From Myotis daubentonii (lineage: Eukaryota > Chordata > Mammalia > Chiroptera > Vespertilionidae), in contig NC_081844.1 of the NCBI RefSeq assembly GCF_963259705.1, positions 48,903,501 to 48,967,500 on the forward strand: DNA of 64,000 bases, given 5' to 3'. Numbering within the stretch: position 1 is the stretch's first letter; every line of letters starts with the position of its first letter. The position numbers were made by a program, and so were the translations under genes. A model generated the notes under the pieces. The model was not told where the DNA came from, made no database searches, and saw nothing but the letters and a program-made list of their open reading frames with translations. Positions 61,471 through 64,000 of the stretch are shown here, one piece after another.

Positions 61471-64000
61471 ATATTTGAAAAAATGTCTAAGGTTGCTATA
61501 CAAAACTTTCCTACAAGGTGGACTGCAGCATTCTAAATGCCAAAGCTAGCCTCTGCTTGTCCCACGTTTGCTTACATCTCATTGACATAAAGGACTCAGG
61601 AGGCCAATCCTAACGTCAACCTGGAAGGAGACTACACAGAGGCATTGATGCTGGGAGATACTACAGTATTGGTAGAACAGAATAAAGATTTCATTAGCAG
61701 ACTCATGTCATACATGACAATAAAAAATGTAAAATTAAAAAAAGTATTCTACATCAGTAGAAAAAGTATAGACTACATAATATATTATATTGAGGTAATC
61801 AGCTATCTAATAAGAAAAAAAATATTTGTATAACTCATTTGTTACACAAAATAATATCTAGATAGATGAAAGTATTCAAATTATAATAATATTAAAAGTC
61901 AGCATGAAATAAATGTATTATAACAATATTATAACATTAGTATTTAAATATTGGGAAAGGTGAGACCTTTTAAGCAAGATACCGTGTTGTGTAAGTTAAA
62001 GGTAAAGCTTGATTAAAGGTGAGTACACTTTAAAAATAAAGAATGATTAATGCAATCTACAGAATGAACAGAAATAGAATACAAAGAGATCAATAGTCTT
62101 ACTGTAAAATAAATTACTAAAATAAGAAAAACAGAGGAACTGAAAAAAAAAAATTAGCAAGCAAACCCATGGCTATTCCTTACATGAGGGGAGCATTAAT
62201 GGCCTATGAACATCAAAAGATTCAAAACTTCACAAATGAGTAGGTGAAAATAAATTAAAGCTTAAAAATGAGTTATTTATTTTTACCAATCTATTGGTAA
62301 CAATAATAAAGTGTATTTAGATTAAATACTAGTAAGGATGTGATTAAATATGTTCTCTTACACACTACTGATGAAAGCATAATTGTTTTAGGCTTTTTGT
62401 TAGAATAATTTGTTATTATCTCTGAAATCAAAATATGATTCTGATTTAATGAAGCAATTATATCTTGCAGTATCTGCCCTTAATCAATGCTCATAAAATA
62501 AATACAAAGTAGCATGCACAAGGATATTCATTCAGCACTGACTATGAAACATCCACCAAGTGAAATTTCATAGTGCAGTTATAAAAATGACAATGTGTTA
62601 GTAGTGATACAGAGATATCTCCCAAACTGTTCATTTTAATTTAATTTTTTAAATATATTTTTATTGCTTTCGGTGAGGGAGAAGGAGAAAGAGAGAGAGA
62701 GAAATGATGACAGAGAATCATTGATCAGCTGCCTAAATATCAAAACATTGACTAAGCTAAAACTAATTAGCAGCAAAAAAGGGTAAAACTTGCTGACAAA
62801 ATCTAACTCAATATAGCACTGATGATATAAATTTTTCCCTGCCTTGTGGCATATTTGAATAGGAGTTTTACAACATCCTCAGTCCATCTTTAATTTTGGT
62901 TAACGGTTAAAAATAAAATAAAACATAAACATCTCATAGAAGACCATAATAGTCATTTGATGTAGAAACATAACAAAACAAAACTATCTAATTTAGGTTA
63001 TTTACCTGAAAGAATTAAAAATAGAAATACATATTCAATGTATGCATTTACAAATTCTCTGAGTCTACTATAAGCTAAGAGCTATACTTCTAGACTCCTT
63101 GGTATAATTTCAGTGTTTAGTTCAACGGGGTAATTTATGTATCATGGTACTATAAGTCAGGTGTTTTTAATCTTTTCACCCCACATTTATACATGAAGAC
63201 AACCTAGATAATTGTCTAATATATCTAGAATTCATTAGTTAAGCTCATTAAAAAGGAAAGAGAAAAGTGTTTCAGGTGAGGAAGCAATAAAAGCAAGAAT
63301 GAATTCAGAAAACAAATAAAAAAGGAGAATAACAACACACTAGCATTTCCAGAAAAACATTAACTGAAAATTATTTTTTTTTCTGCATCTGGAAAAAATT
63401 AACAGTCCTATTATTTCCTTCTTTTAAGTACTGATATGAATTCTAATGTCAAGCAAGAATATTCCAATGCAGGTTCCTAATGATTGGAAAATGAAAAGGT
63501 GTGTTTTGCAATCAGGGGATTTGAGTACTGGTCTCCTATGTACTAGTTTGTGACATTTTCAATAAATTACTTTACCTGAGCCTTTGTTCTCTTCTTTGTT
63601 ATATATTCTAATAATTCATTACCAGTGAAGATTAGGGAAATACATGTGTGAAACTCTGATATATTGTAGGTGCTTAGTAAATTATAGCTATTATCATTAA
63701 TGATAATTACAAGATGGCAAGAAAACATATTAAAATTACAAATAATGCCAATATCAGTCACTGATTATTTTCTTTTTTAAAGAAATGAGATCATCTCCTT
63801 GAAAAAGAAACATGAACACATTTAAGAGCTATGATTTCCCCCTTCAACAGGTTTCTTGACTGTTCACTTCGTTCTCAGGCTCACATAGCTGTTTTGGCTT
63901 TAAAATAACTTCTCATCTTTTACCTACTCAAAAAGGTACATGTGGCATTATGGGGGCTAAATACTCAGCATTTCAGCATACTGGTGTTAATTTGTTTTGA
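61471..64000 (-). other. FSTL5: FSTL5 intron, AT-rich, mostly unrecognised
   Basis: No exon recognised up to the window edge. Contains the VES fragment listed next. Confidence 0.45.
62645..62737 (-). mobile_element. VES SINE tail fragment
   Basis: tatatttttattgctttcgg through gaatcattgatcagctgcct. The head is missing. Confidence 0.8.

Overview
The window is nuclear DNA from a mammal, almost certainly a vespertilionid (vesper) bat. It carries many tRNA-derived VES-type SINEs, at least 15 short rolling-circle transposons of the HeliBat type (5' TC, usually 3' CTAG, with a common 3' end reading GTGCA-n-TGCACTGGGCCTCTAG), and young hAT MITEs including SPIN-type copies. Beneath these lie older mammal-wide repeats: MIR, L2, MaLR LTRs and L1 3' ends. 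This mix (Helitrons plus recent hAT plus VES) is known from vesper bats. There are no bacterial genes, operons, CRISPR arrays or viral genomes.

Only one protein-coding gene is supported. The terminal coding exon of a follistatin-like gene, best read as FSTL5, lies on the minus strand at 50057-50759. Its 3' UTR and the downstream intergenic desert run toward position 1. Its last intron occupies at least 50760-64000. All other long reading frames belong to repeats, to processed pseudogenes, or to chance.

Layout: 1-6.4 kb has three Helitrons. The largest (3305-6066) carries a retrocopy of a PPP1R12 (myosin phosphatase targeting) family gene. 6.4-16 kb is mostly old AT-rich sequence with a MaLR LTR and one SPIN-like copy. 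16-19 kb has two pairs of Helitrons lying end to end. 19-28.4 kb is a SINE, Helitron, hAT and L1 cluster that includes a UQCR10 processed pseudogene. A SPIN element is nested inside an older hAT element at 28 kb. 28.8-33 kb has no recognised repeats. 34.6-36.2 kb is a NACA processed pseudogene split by a Tigger-like element that itself holds a SINE. 37-47 kb is mixed desert. 47.2-53.3 kb around the FSTL5 exon has no young insertions. 53.3-61.5 kb (the intron) has three ERV LTRs, a MaLR LTR with internal sequence, a hAT MITE and a Helitron.

I found no undescribed gene system. The most interesting signals are regulatory cargo inside the Helitrons. These are near-canonical CTCF core motifs, often as inverted pairs; octamer plus CCAAT modules at Helitron 5' ends; YY1-like motifs; and a captured or nested retrocopy. 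Motif calls are by eye and repeat names are from memory, so both need a RepeatMasker/Dfam and motif-scan check.
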